64,000 nucleotides of DNA from Variovorax sp. PBL-E5 (GTDB lineage: Bacteria; Pseudomonadota; Gammaproteobacteria; Burkholderiales; Burkholderiaceae_C): the NCBI RefSeq assembly GCF_901827185.1, contig NZ_LR594674.1, positions 7,038 to 71,037 of the forward strand, in the 5' to 3' direction. The position numbers were made by a program, and so were the translations under genes. This document shows positions 26,030-33,748 of this stretch, piece by piece; positions within the stretch are counted from its first letter, which is position 1, and the number at the start of each line of letters is the position of its first letter. The notes beneath the pieces are model-generated. The model saw only the letters and a list, made by a program, of their open reading frames with translations, was not told where the DNA came from and did not search any database.

Positions 26030-27121
26030 ATGGGTGCAATCCATGAAGAAACGGCTAACCGAAGCCCAGTTCCAGGCGTGCATAAAGGGCTTGGACGTGG
26101 GCCAGCAGACCATCGAAATAGCGCGGGGCGTGCTGGTTTTGGGCCAGCCGCAAGCGGTTTTCATCACGTCGCTGGGACTGACCAAAGGGGCAGTCTCGCA
26201 GGCCGTGAGCAGGGTGTGGACGGCGTTTTCGTCCAAGAACGTACCCCAGGGGTACGAGCGGGTTTCGGCAGTGCTGCCGGAGCATCAGGCGTTCATCGTC
26301 AAGAAGTGGGCCGAGGACGCGGCGACAAAGAAGAAGGAACCCAAGAAATGAAAACCCTGGTCGTCGCTCAACAGAAAGGCGGAGTCGGGAAGACTTCGAG
26401 TGTTGTTCACCTGGCGTTCGACTTCCTGGAGCGTGGCCTTCGCGTTGCCGTAATCGACCTGGACACGCAAGCCAATGCCTCCTTCACCCTGGCGCAGTAC
26501 AAGATCGAGGCTCGGGCGAGCGGTTTCTTTGGTCCGGTGCCGGCCGATGGCTGGCGAGGCGCAGCCGCGGCCGATAGCGACGGCGCACGCCTGGCCCTGA
26601 TCGAAGCAGATCCCGAGCTGGCCAATGCCGTTTTTCTGCCGCTGGACAAGGCCAAGCAGAACCTGAAAGCCAACCTCAAGGCGCTGGCTGGCCAAGGGTT
26701 CGACGTGTGCCTGATCGACACGGCACCCGGCCTTGGCGTTGCCCTGGTGGCCGCGCTCTACGCAGCCGATTGCGTGCTGTCCCCTATCGAGCTGGAGGCG
26801 TACAGCATTCAGGGCATCAAGATGATGCTGACCACGATCATGAACGTCCGCAAGGAGAACGCCGGCCTGCAGTTCCTGGGCATGGTGCCGTCCAAGGTAG
26901 ACGCGAGGAACCCGCGCCATGTGCGCCACCAGGTCGAGCTACAGGCGGCCTATCCGAAGCTGATGGCGCCGGCCAGCATCGGCCTGCGCAGCAGCATTGC
27001 CGACGCCCTGGCGTCCGGGGTGCCCGTCTGGAAGATCAGGAAGACCGCCGCCCGCAAGGCCACGCACGAAGTTCGCGCTTTGGCCGCCTATGTTTTTGAA
27101 AAGATGGAGATCGCGCAATGA
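26030..27121 (+). CDS. incC: IncC1 ParA-type partition ATPase (long form)
   Basis: A 363-aa Walker-type partition ATPase that works with KorB and KorB-bound operators to distribute plasmid copies. Long form from ATG 26030 (MGAIHEETANRSPVPG). Its first 106 residues are encoded over korA in another frame and have low-complexity Gly/Arg composition. A second start, ATG 26348 (MKTLVVAQQKGGVGKT), gives the 257-aa IncC2. Motifs: deviant Walker A QQKGGVGKTSS and Walker B VCLIDTAPGLG. It overlaps korB by ATGA. Confidence 0.94.
   Translation: MGAIHEETANRSPVPGVHKGLGRGPADHRNSAGRAGFGPAASGFHHVAGTDQRGSLAGREQGVDGVFVQERTPGVRAGFGSAAGASGVHRQEVGRGRGDKEEGTQEMKTLVVAQQKGGVGKTSSVVHLAFDFLERGLRVAVIDLDTQANASFTLAQYKIEARASGFFGPVPADGWRGAAAADSDGARLALIEADPELANAVFLPLDKAKQNLKANLKALAGQGFDVCLIDTAPGLGVALVAALYAADCVLSPIELEAYSIQGIKMMLTTIMNVRKENAGLQFLGMVPSKVDARNPRHVRHQVELQAAYPKLMAPASIGLRSSIADALASGVPVWKIRKTAARKATHEVRALAAYVFEKMEIAQ
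26043..26351 (+). CDS. korA: KorA global transcriptional repressor
   Basis: A 102-aa repressor binding GTTTAGCTAAAC at the korA, kfrA and trfA promoters here. Contains the helix-turn-helix TSLGLTKGAVSQAVSRVW and a C-terminal dimerisation segment AVLPEHQAFIVKKWAE shared with KlcB and TrbA. ATG 26043 (MKKRLTEAQFQ) is chosen by homology. The gene lies wholly inside the 5' part of the long incC frame in a different reading frame, the classic IncP-1 overlap. Confidence 0.96.
   Translation: MKKRLTEAQFQACIKGLDVGQQTIEIARGVLVLGQPQAVFITSLGLTKGAVSQAVSRVWTAFSSKNVPQGYERVSAVLPEHQAFIVKKWAEDAATKKKEPKK
26348..27121 (+). CDS. incC: IncC2 ParA-type partition ATPase (short form)
   Basis: Internal start form of incC, 257 aa, with the ParA fold beginning immediately at MKTLVVAQQKGGVGKT. 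Its ATG overlaps the korA stop (ATGA), consistent with translational coupling to korA. The short form is the general ParA partner for KorB; the long form is needed in some hosts (family knowledge). Confidence 0.92.
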   Translation: MKTLVVAQQKGGVGKTSSVVHLAFDFLERGLRVAVIDLDTQANASFTLAQYKIEARASGFFGPVPADGWRGAAAADSDGARLALIEADPELANAVFLPLDKAKQNLKANLKALAGQGFDVCLIDTAPGLGVALVAALYAADCVLSPIELEAYSIQGIKMMLTTIMNVRKENAGLQFLGMVPSKVDARNPRHVRHQVELQAAYPKLMAPASIGLRSSIADALASGVPVWKIRKTAARKATHEVRALAAYVFEKMEIAQ

Positions 27122-28191
27122 GCACCGCCGCAAACAAGAAGATTGCCCCCAAGTCGAAGACGCCTGCAAAGGCCGCTCCCGAGGCCGAGGCGAAGCCGCA
27201 AGCCGGTGGGCTGGGCCTGGAGGGCATGGGCGACCTGTCGGCGCTCCTGGCCGGCCCTACGGCCGCCGCGAACGGTGGCGGGCCGCTGGACCTGGACATG
27301 GGCCTGATTGATGAAGACCCGCACCAGCCGCGCACAGAGGACAACCCCGGTTTCTCCGACGAGAGCCTGGACGAGCTGGCCGCCTCGATCCGCCTCCGTG
27401 GCGTCAAGACCCCCATTTCCGTGCGCGACAACCCGGATGCGCCTGGTCGCTACCTCATCAACCACGGCGCGCGTCGCTTCCGTGGCTCGAAGCGAGCCGA
27501 CAAGGCCACGATCCCCGGCTTCATCGACAACGACTACAACGAGGCCGACCAGGTGGTGGAGAACCTGCAGCGCAATGAACTGACGGCCCGCGAGATTGCC
27601 GACTACATCGGCCGCGAGCTGGCGAAGGGAGTCAAGAAGGGCGAGATTGCCAAGGCCATCAGCAAGTCGCCCGCCTTCGTGACGCAGCATGCCGCGCTGC
27701 TGGACTTGCCTGATCCCATTGCCGAGGCGTTCAACTCGGGCCGCGTCAAGGACGTTACCGTGGTCAACGAGCTGGTGACGGCGTTCAAGAAGAAGCCGCA
27801 GGAGGTCACGGACTGGCTGGAAGATGAGAACCAGGAAATCACGCGGGGTTCGGTCAAGCTGCTGCGCGAGTTTCTGGACGACAAGCGCAAGCACGAGGAC
27901 GACGACCGCGATCCGAATACGGTAGACGTACTCACCGGAAAGACGGACGCCGAAGCTGGCGACGGCGAGCAGGGTTCAGGTTCTGACTCCAAGAAGGAAG
28001 AGAAGGAGCCCGACCCCGACAAGCTGAAAAAGGCCATCGTCCAGGTGCAGCACAACGAACGCCCTGCCCGGCTGATCCTCAACCGTCGCCCACCGGCCGA
28101 GGGCTTCGCCTGGTTGAAGTACGAGGATGACGGCCAAGAGTTTGAAGCCAACTTGAGCAGCGTCACTCTGGTGGCCCTGCTGGAAGGCTAA
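27118..28191 (+). CDS. korB: KorB ParB-type partition protein and global repressor
   Basis: A 357-aa ParB-family protein binding TTTAGC[CG]GCTAAA. Order: Ala/Lys-rich N-tail, ParB/Srx-type domain (LIDEDPHQPRTEDN, LDELAASIRLRGVKTP, NHGARRFRGSKRA), helix-turn-helix (GEIAKAISKSPAFVTQHAALLDLP), acidic linker (residues about 255-300), C-terminal SH3-like dimer domain (RPARLILNRRPPAEGF). It starts with ATGA overlap to incC. At least eleven perfect operators in the window show its reach over replication, stability and transfer genes. Confidence 0.96.
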   Translation: MSTAANKKIAPKSKTPAKAAPEAEAKPQAGGLGLEGMGDLSALLAGPTAAANGGGPLDLDMGLIDEDPHQPRTEDNPGFSDESLDELAASIRLRGVKTPISVRDNPDAPGRYLINHGARRFRGSKRADKATIPGFIDNDYNEADQVVENLQRNELTAREIADYIGRELAKGVKKGEIAKAISKSPAFVTQHAALLDLPDPIAEAFNSGRVKDVTVVNELVTAFKKKPQEVTDWLEDENQEITRGSVKLLREFLDDKRKHEDDDRDPNTVDVLTGKTDAEAGDGEQGSGSDSKKEEKEPDPDKLKKAIVQVQHNERPARLILNRRPPAEGFAWLKYEDDGQEFEANLSSVTLVALLEG

Positions 28192-28245
28192 ACCAAGCCC
28201 TGATTCCCCCGCAGGGCCGCGCCCAGGCCCACGCCGCACCCCACA

Positions 28246-28274
28246 AGCCCGCCCGCTCCCGGCGGGTTTTTTTT
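28246..28274 (+). terminator. Terminator after korB
   Basis: CCCGCC...GGCGGG stem with a 7-nt loop, followed by eight T residues. Confidence 0.85.
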
Positions 28275-28285
28275 CGTCCCACGGT

Positions 28286-28345
28286 TTTAGCCGCTAAAAA
28301 AAGTTTAGCTAAACGCTTGACAGGTAAGAATAATAATAATAATAT
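28286..28345 (+). promoter_or_regulatory. kfrA promoter with KorB and KorA operators
   Basis: KorB site TTTAGCCGCTAAA (28286-28298), KorA site GTTTAGCTAAAC (28303-28314), -35 TTGACA (28317-28322), 17 bp, -10 TAATAT (28340-28345). The spacer and -10 are a run of TAA triplets. The region downstream (28335-28365) has ataata...tattat symmetry, a likely KfrA autoregulatory site. Confidence 0.88.
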
Positions 28346-28385
28346 AACTCTTATTATCGTATTACTCAACCCGGAGCCGCGCACC

Positions 28386-29402
28386 ATGGAACTTGCCAAA
28401 GACACCCGCGACCGCATCTTTGCCGCCGCTGATTCGCTCTACGAGCAGGCCGGCCGGGCCGCCTTTCCCACGGTCGATGCCGTGCGGAAGGTCGCCCGCG
28501 TCAACATGAACGACGCCAGCGCTGGCATGAAGGAATGGCGGCGTGCGCAGACCGCCCAGGCGGCCCCGGTGGCCGTCCAGGTGCCCGAGGCCGTTCAGCA
28601 GGCCAGCAGCGCCGCGCTGGCGTCCTTGTGGAAGGAGGCCCAGGAGCTGGCGAACGAGTCCCTTCGGGCTGCGCAAGCGGGCTGGGACGCGGAGCGCATC
28701 GAGGCCGAGACGCTGAACAAACAGATGGCCGACGCCTACGAGTCGCAGGCGGCCGAGCTGGAGGCGGCGCAGGGCCGCATTGCCGAGCTGGAGGCGGCGG
28801 CTCGCCAGGCGGCCGAGCTGGCCGAGGCGAGCCGGCAGCAGATCGAGGAAGGGCATACCGCCCTGCTGGGCATGCAGCAGCGGGCCGCCGTGGCCGAGGG
28901 CCGGGCCGAAGAAATTGAGCGTCGGGCGGGTGAGCTGCGCGCCGAACTCGATCACGCGCACGCCGAGGCCGAGACTGCCGCCGCCCAGGCCAAGGCCACG
29001 GCCGATAGCCTGCGCACCGAACGCGACAAGGTGCAGCAGCGCCAGGAGCTGGCCGAGGCCGAAGGCGTCAAGCTGGCCGACCAACTACGCCAGGCTCAGG
29101 TCCAGGTCGAGGCGTTGCGGAGCGAGCTGGCCGGCGTCAAGGCCCGTGCGGAGTCCCAGGCAGAGGCGCACCAGGAGCAGCGCAAGACGGCCGCCCAGGA
29201 AGCGGCGCGCATGGTCGAGCGCTTCACTGGTGCCCAGGCCGAGCGCGACCAGGCGCAGCGGGACGCGGCTGCGGCGCGGGAAGAGGCGGCAGGGCTGCGC
29301 GGCCAGCTCGAAGCCTTCAAGGAGCAGCACACGCAATTGATGGCCGCATTCCGAGACTCGGAAAAAGCCGATAAGGCCGTTTCACGTACCAAAAAGGACT
29401 GA
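28386..29402 (+). CDS. kfrA: KfrA long coiled-coil DNA-binding protein
   Basis: A 338-aa protein. The N-terminal DNA-binding region (RDRIFAAADSLYEQAGRAAFPTVDAVRKV) is followed by an almost uninterrupted Ala/Glu/Gln-rich coiled coil from about residue 75 to the end. Autorepressor and filament-forming partner of KfrB/KfrC, contributing to stable maintenance. ATG 28386 gives the family length; an upstream open frame starting in the promoter is not used. Confidence 0.93.
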   Translation: MELAKDTRDRIFAAADSLYEQAGRAAFPTVDAVRKVARVNMNDASAGMKEWRRAQTAQAAPVAVQVPEAVQQASSAALASLWKEAQELANESLRAAQAGWDAERIEAETLNKQMADAYESQAAELEAAQGRIAELEAAARQAAELAEASRQQIEEGHTALLGMQQRAAVAEGRAEEIERRAGELRAELDHAHAEAETAAAQAKATADSLRTERDKVQQRQELAEAEGVKLADQLRQAQVQVEALRSELAGVKARAESQAEAHQEQRKTAAQEAARMVERFTGAQAERDQAQRDAAAAREEAAGLRGQLEAFKEQHTQLMAAFRDSEKADKAVSRTKKD

Positions 29403-29466
29403 TATTTCGGGGGTTTTGCGCTAAAATGGCATGTTGTTTGGCAGCTACATCCGAGGGGCAAAAATC

Positions 29467-29655
29467 ATGATCGCAGAGCAGGAACAGACCGAGCGCCGCG
29501 CCGTGGTGCAAAGCGCCCTTGCGAGCCAGCGCATCGAGGGCTTAGAGCCCGATGCGCAGGCCGTGGCCGACGCCGAGCGCTGGGCGCGTGGCGAGATGAC
29601 CATCGGTGCCGCCGTGGACCAGTACAAGGCGCGCATGCGGCTAGAAATGGCATGA
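29467..29655 (+). CDS. VbhA/FicA-like antitoxin
   Basis: A 62-aa protein with the Fic-inhibition motif SxxxEG at Ser20-Gly25 (SQRIEG), followed by the antitoxin-VbhA-type segment DAQAVADAERWARGEMTIGAAV. It would bind the Fic toxin and block ATP positioning with its glutamate (family knowledge of class I Fic modules). It overlaps the fic gene by ATGA and is translationally coupled. ATG 29467 is chosen; an upstream in-frame ATG at 29431 is possible. Confidence 0.85.
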   Translation: MIAEQEQTERRAVVQSALASQRIEGLEPDAQAVADAERWARGEMTIGAAVDQYKARMRLEMA

Positions 29656-30260
29656 AATACGCCGGGGATCGCGGCGATCCTTACCTGGACAGCGAAACGG
29701 GTGTTCTCCGCAATCTCCTTGGAATCAAGGAACAGGGTGGACTCGATAAAGCCGAATCCACCCTTTCCTTTTTGCGGGCCAGCGAATTGCGCGAGCAGCC
29801 CGTTAAAGGCAAATTCGATTTAGCGCACCTGCAGCGAATTCACAAGCGCCTTTTTGGCGACGTGTACGACTGGGCGGGCCAAATCCGCCAGGTCGAAATC
29901 TCGAAAGGCAGCACCATGTTTGCCCGGCAGGTTGCGATCCAGAGCGCGGCGCAGCAGCTCTTTGGGCAGCTTGCCAAGGAACAGCTCTTGCGCGGCCTCG
30001 ATGCCGACGAGTTCAGCAAGCGGGCCGGCCACTATCTCGGGGAAATCAACGTGCTTCATCCCTTCCGTGAAGGGAACGGCAGGACGCAGCGTGAGTTCAT
30101 CGGGCAACTGGCCCAGCAGGCGGGCCACAGGATCGACTGGAGCGGGGTCAGTCAGGCCAGCATGACCCAGGCGTCAATCGAGGCCTACAACGGCGACTCA
30201 AGCGGTATGGCTGGCCTTATTCGCGCTGGCATGCCAGACCAGCTTTTTTTTAACCCATGA
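29652..30260 (+). CDS. fic: Fic-domain toxin (probable AMP transferase)
   Basis: A 202-aa Fic protein with the complete catalytic motif HPFREGNGR at residues 136-144 and the preceding flap region (KGSTMFAR). Fic enzymes transfer AMP from ATP to target proteins; class I plasmid toxins of this type are known to modify gyrase and topoisomerase IV, but the target here is not shown. Paired with the upstream SxxxEG antitoxin. The pair sits between kfrA and kfrB and may be a maintenance or post-segregational killing module added to the kfr operon. Confidence 0.9.
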   Translation: MKYAGDRGDPYLDSETGVLRNLLGIKEQGGLDKAESTLSFLRASELREQPVKGKFDLAHLQRIHKRLFGDVYDWAGQIRQVEISKGSTMFARQVAIQSAAQQLFGQLAKEQLLRGLDADEFSKRAGHYLGEINVLHPFREGNGRTQREFIGQLAQQAGHRIDWSGVSQASMTQASIEAYNGDSSGMAGLIRAGMPDQLFFNP

Positions 30261-30276
30261 GTCTAGGAGTATTGGA

Positions 30277-30621
30277 ATGAAACAGCGCCTTCTTGTGATG
30301 AACGGGCAGAGGCTCGTTCAGAGCGAGCAGGGAGGACAGTGGGCCACGGATAAGGTCGAAAAAGCCGGCCCGATCAAGCCGGGGATTTACAACATCCACC
30401 TATCCACCAAGGCCGACAAGAGCCAGAGCCACGATGGAGTGATCGTCCATGCCGACAAAGATCATGTGTATCAACAGGTCGGCAAACAGTTCGTCCAGCA
30501 TGACCGGACGAATTTCGATAAAGTACCTGAAATCGGGAGCAATTCCAGCATCAAATACGATGGTGACAAGGCGCAAGTCGCCCCGTCATCCATCAAGCTG
30601 GGGCGAGGGTTGTCCCGATGA
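30277..30621 (+). CDS. kfrB: KfrB partition-associated protein
   Basis: A 114-aa soluble protein matching KfrB (upf54.8-type): starts MKQRLLVMNGQRLVQSE and contains PGIYNIHLSTKADKSQSHDG and YQQVGKQFVQH. It links KfrA and KfrC in stable-inheritance complexes of IncP-1 plasmids (family knowledge). Directly follows fic by 16 bp with its own ggag site. Confidence 0.9.
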   Translation: MKQRLLVMNGQRLVQSEQGGQWATDKVEKAGPIKPGIYNIHLSTKADKSQSHDGVIVHADKDHVYQQVGKQFVQHDRTNFDKVPEIGSNSSIKYDGDKAQVAPSSIKLGRGLSR

Positions 30622-30624
30622 AGC

Positions 30625-30637
30625 TTTAGCCGCTAAA
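30625..30637. promoter_or_regulatory. KorB operator between kfrB and kfrC
   Basis: TTTAGCCGCTAAA, perfect, just before the kfrC ribosome site. Confidence 0.9.
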
Positions 30638-30651
30638 AAGGAGCCAAGGCC

Positions 30652-31302
30652 ATGAGCATTCCCAGGGAGCGACTGCAGCAGCAGACGCAGCAAACCGCCC
30701 GCGCCACGCTTGCCGGTGCCCGCCAGGCCGGCGCAGACGCAGAGGTTCAAGCCGACGCCCTGCAGGATCGCGCCCTGGAGGCCCAGGCCGAGCAAGCGGC
30801 CTTGCTTGAAGCCTCCCCCTTGGAGTCTCAATACAGCGCCGCTTTCGCGGCGCAGGTCGAGGCGAAGCACGACCAGGCGGAAAGGATCGAGGACCGGCTT
30901 GAAGACCTGATCGAGCGGCAAGAATCCCGGATGCAGCAGGCGCAGGCCAAGCAGCCGGGCATGCTTGCTTTGCCCTCGACCCGTGCCAAGTGGCAACAGC
31001 AGATGCAGCAGCAGCAAGCCACCTTGCAGCGCCTGCATGGACGGCTAGAAACCGTCCGTGAAATCAAGGAGGGCATGGGCATCCATTCCCCCCGCATCGA
31101 AGAGCTTGCCGCTCGAAAGCTGCGTGCTCAAGAGCCAGAGCTTGCCAGCGAATGGGCCGACATGCGCGAAGCGCAGCGCCGGCACGAAGCCCTGCAGCGC
31201 AAGGAAGAGCAGGAGAAAAAGCAGGCTCAGGACCGCGAGCGTCGAGAGCAGATCGAACGAACCGGCCGAGGCGTGCGGCTAGGGCTTTCGCAGGCGCGCT
31301 AG
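30652..31302 (+). CDS. kfrC: KfrC coiled-coil stability protein
   Basis: A 216-aa, highly charged, Gln/Glu/Arg-rich protein with long helical coiled-coil potential (residues about 5-100 and 170-205). Position and size match KfrC, which contributes to IncP-1 segregational stability with KfrA and KfrB. ATG 30652 after aaaaggag. Last gene before a terminator. Confidence 0.88.
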   Translation: MSIPRERLQQQTQQTARATLAGARQAGADAEVQADALQDRALEAQAEQAALLEASPLESQYSAAFAAQVEAKHDQAERIEDRLEDLIERQESRMQQAQAKQPGMLALPSTRAKWQQQMQQQQATLQRLHGRLETVREIKEGMGIHSPRIEELAARKLRAQEPELASEWADMREAQRRHEALQRKEEQEKKQAQDRERREQIERTGRGVRLGLSQAR

Positions 31303-31324
31303 CTGCGCCGCATCCCCAAAAAAA

Positions 31325-31351
31325 GAAGCCCGGCGATGCCGGGCTTTTTTA
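31325..31351. terminator. Terminator between kfrC and traM (convergent)
   Basis: AAGCCCGGC gat GCCGGGCTT stem, with a T run on the plus side and an A run on the other, so it can serve both the kfr operon and the oppositely oriented traK-L-M operon. Confidence 0.9.
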
Positions 31352-31372
31352 TGCGCGCCTGCAGGCGCTGCG

Positions 31373-31810
31373 CTATCGCAGCGCTACCCACAACGCAACC
31401 GCCGCCGCCGCGAGCGTGATGCACGATGCAAGCACGTTCAGCAGGCCGATCCGCCGCGCATCCTTGACCTGGCCAGCGACACGGCCCAAGGCTGCATCGA
31501 CCTCGGCGCGCACCGTGGCTGCCGTGCTCTTGGCGTTCTCCTGCATGGCCTTGTCCATCGCCCCTTTGCTTGCGGTCAGTGCCGCATTCAGGATGCGCTC
31601 GGCCTTGTCTTTGGCGTCCGTCCCCCAGCGGAGCGCCAGGGCCTCCAGCTCTTCCTTGTACTGATCGAGCTGGGCCTGTTGCGCCTTGGAGCTGTCCTGC
31701 ATCAGCCGGTTGTTGATCGTCTGCAGGACCAGGATCGGATCATCACGCGAGACGGCTATGCCGTGCTTCGCGGCAATCTCCTTGATGAGTTCCTCTACCT
31801 GGTCGGCCAT
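31373..31810 (-). CDS. traM: TraM conjugal transfer protein
   Basis: A 145-aa protein with a long helical N-terminal part and one C-terminal membrane helix (LLNVLASCITLAAAAVALWVAL). Last gene of the traK-L-M leader operon; it raises transfer efficiency by an undefined role. ATG at 31810 overlaps the traL stop (TGATG); a GTG at 31813 is also possible. Confidence 0.9.
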   Translation of the reverse strand: MADQVEELIKEIAAKHGIAVSRDDPILVLQTINNRLMQDSSKAQQAQLDQYKEELEALALRWGTDAKDKAERILNAALTASKGAMDKAMQENAKSTAATVRAEVDAALGRVAGQVKDARRIGLLNVLASCITLAAAAVALWVALR

Positions 31811-32535
31811 CACAGCACCGCTGCGCTATCGAGCTGGCCGAAGAGCTGGCCCTTCACGATCTTGAGCCGCTGCCTGGTCATGATCGTGAGGGAGTCCATC
31901 GCCAGGGCTTCATCGAACGTCAAACGTTCCTGCAGCATGTCGCTCAGATCGCGGCCGTAGGTTTCTTCCTTGAGGGCTGGAATCGACACGATGGCCGAAA
32001 CGCGGGCCTTGTTGGCCGTGTATGCCTTCAACTGTTCAAAGCCCTTACCTTCGTGCTCAATCGGCCCCCAATACGGATTCAGCCACACCACGAAAATTGC
32101 TTCCGTGGGGAACTGGCTCACGAGCTGCGAAAAGCCGCTCACGGTGTCAAGAAGAGCCTGGCCGCCCGTGATGACCGTATGCACGACCAGTTCATGCCCC
32201 ATGTCTGCCAGGAGTGCCGGCACCTGGTTGCTGATGAGGTAGTGCGAAAGCGGCACGAACGAGCTGGCCCCGTTGTCGATGATTACGTCATCCTTCGACG
32301 GCGCAACTAATTCGACCAAGGTATCGAAGTTGCGCGGGTTGATTTCGTCGCCTTCCATGATCTGGAGGCGCTTCACCCCGAGGGCTTTGTAGCCGGCGAA
32401 CGTGGCGTTCACCGGGTCCGTGTCGATGCAGAGTGGCTTCTGACCCTTGCTTGCCTTGTACTGTGCCAAGGTGGCCGCGATGAACGACTTGCCCACCCCG
32501 CCCTTGCCTTGCAGAACCATGTGAATTTTCGCCAT
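31810..32535 (-). CDS. traL: TraL ParA/MinD-like ATPase
   Basis: A 241-aa P-loop ATPase. The deviant Walker A GKGGVGKSFIAATL lies within the first 20 residues, followed by CIDTDPVNATF and VIIDNGASSF (Walker B). A helper in the traK operon with no strict requirement in E. coli transfer (family knowledge). It starts where traK stops. Confidence 0.92.
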   Translation of the reverse strand: MAKIHMVLQGKGGVGKSFIAATLAQYKASKGQKPLCIDTDPVNATFAGYKALGVKRLQIMEGDEINPRNFDTLVELVAPSKDDVIIDNGASSFVPLSHYLISNQVPALLADMGHELVVHTVITGGQALLDTVSGFSQLVSQFPTEAIFVVWLNPYWGPIEHEGKGFEQLKAYTANKARVSAIVSIPALKEETYGRDLSDMLQERLTFDEALAMDSLTIMTRQRLKIVKGQLFGQLDSAAVL

Positions 32536-32933
32536 TACAGTAAATCCTCTTTTTTCGGTTGAGAGTCAAATTTGAAGCCGGCCGGAGCTGGCGCTGACTT
32601 CGTTGGTTGTTGCGGCCGTGGTGCAGCGGTCTTGCCTGCAGCGGGTGGACGTGGCGGGTCTGGTGGCGTCGATGGCTGGCCGTCTACCACCGCAGGAGGC
32701 CGGCCCTTGATGTGCCGGCGTACATGCTTCAAGAAGGTTTCGTAGCGATACGGGATCTTCCCCTTCTCGTGCAGATGCTCCCAGATCGTTAGAAGCGAAT
32801 AGCCGGCCGCGATTGCGTCCTGCACGTCGCTCTTGAGGGCCAAGAACGCCACCACGTTCTTGTCCTGTCTCGGCCTGGTTGCTTCGCGTTTTTTCACCCA
32901 TTCGGCCAGCTCTTCGGGGTAGCTCTTCGGCAT
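32535..32933 (-). CDS. traK: TraK oriT-binding protein
   Basis: A 132-aa protein matching RP4 TraK, which binds and wraps the intrinsically bent DNA next to nic, opening it for the relaxase. N-terminal helical DNA-binding region (PEELAEWVKKREATRPRQDK), C-terminal Pro/Ala-rich linker and basic tail. Transcribed away from oriT, divergently from traJ. Confidence 0.92.
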   Translation of the reverse strand: MPKSYPEELAEWVKKREATRPRQDKNVVAFLALKSDVQDAIAAGYSLLTIWEHLHEKGKIPYRYETFLKHVRRHIKGRPPAVVDGQPSTPPDPPRPPAAGKTAAPRPQQPTKSAPAPAGFKFDSQPKKEDLL

Positions 32934-33324
32934 CGTTCGTTTTCCATGTCGTTCCTATTGCGTACAACTCTAGCACTGCGTTAGATCGCAAAAAGATCGC
33001 TGTTACAGCGCTGTCAATGTGCTGACAGTGCGCTGAAACAAGGCGATTGAGGCTGATTATAGGCATCCTATGCGCTTTTTCGCTATATCGGTTAGCTTTC
33101 AGCGCAATAACAGCGGTTAAATGCGGCGCGGTGGTGTATGCTTTCCTTGGTGTTCATACCGCCGAAAGGCGGGCAGGATAGGTGAAGTTAGCTAACCGGA
33201 AAGCCGGTTATCTATCTTCACTATCCCCTTATTCGCACTTCGTGCTCAACGGGGAATCCTGCTCTGCGAGGCTGACGGCTACCGCCGTCTGAGGTGCGCG
33301 GCTTTAGCCGCTAAAGAGAGGCCA
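32934..33324. other. oriT: Origin of transfer oriT
   Basis: The minus strand carries CTTCACCTATCCTGCCCGCC-type nic DNA; by RP4 analogy the relaxase cuts after the G of TATCCTG, i.e. between 33174 and 33173 on the minus strand. An imperfect inverted repeat (ggataggtgaag around 33177, cttcactatccc around 33216) next to nic is the TraJ site. CGCTATATCG at 33081-33090 is a TrbA-operator-like sequence. The traK-side AT-rich tract fits the TraK-binding bend. Confidence 0.92.
33303..33315. promoter_or_regulatory. KorB operator upstream of traJ
   Basis: TTTAGCCGCTAAA, perfect, ten bases before the traJ start. Confidence 0.9.
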
Positions 33325-33714
33325 ATGGCAAAGACAAGAAACAGCGACGATCCGCGAATGCCGACCCGCAAAGCGGGCCGGCATTTGCGCGTCCCCGTGC
33401 TTCCCGACGAGGAAGCCGAAATCAAACGACTGGCGGCTTCGGTCGGGCTTCCCGTGGCGGCGTACCTGCGGAACGTGGGTCTTGGCTACCAGGTGCCCGG
33501 CATCCTGGACAACAAGCGAGTTGAAGAACTTGCTCGCATCAATGGCGACCTTGGGCGGCTGGGTGGGCTGCTGAAGCTGTGGCTCACCGATGACGTGAGG
33601 ACGCTCCAGTTTGGAGAGACGACCATCCTCGCCCTGTTGTCGAGGATCGAATCCACGCAGGACCGCATGCACGAGGTCATGCAGGAGGTTGTCACTCCAA
33701 GGGTGAAGCGATGA
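33325..33714 (+). CDS. traJ: TraJ relaxosome accessory protein
   Basis: A 129-aa DNA-binding protein of the MobC/TraJ ribbon-helix-helix type (RVPVLPDEEAEIKRLAASVGLPVAAYLRNVGLG). It recognises the inverted repeat beside nic and recruits TraI. ATG 33325 follows agagagg. First gene of the operon traJ-I-H-G-F-E-D-C. Confidence 0.93.
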   Translation: MAKTRNSDDPRMPTRKAGRHLRVPVLPDEEAEIKRLAASVGLPVAAYLRNVGLGYQVPGILDNKRVEELARINGDLGRLGGLLKLWLTDDVRTLQFGETTILALLSRIESTQDRMHEVMQEVVTPRVKR

Positions 33715-33718
33715 GCCC

Positions 33719-33731
33719 TTTAGCCGCTAAA
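33719..33731. promoter_or_regulatory. KorB operator between traJ and traI
   Basis: TTTAGCCGCTAAA, perfect, in the short traJ-traI gap. Confidence 0.9.
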
Positions 33732-33748
33732 AATTGCGGGGGGTGGCC

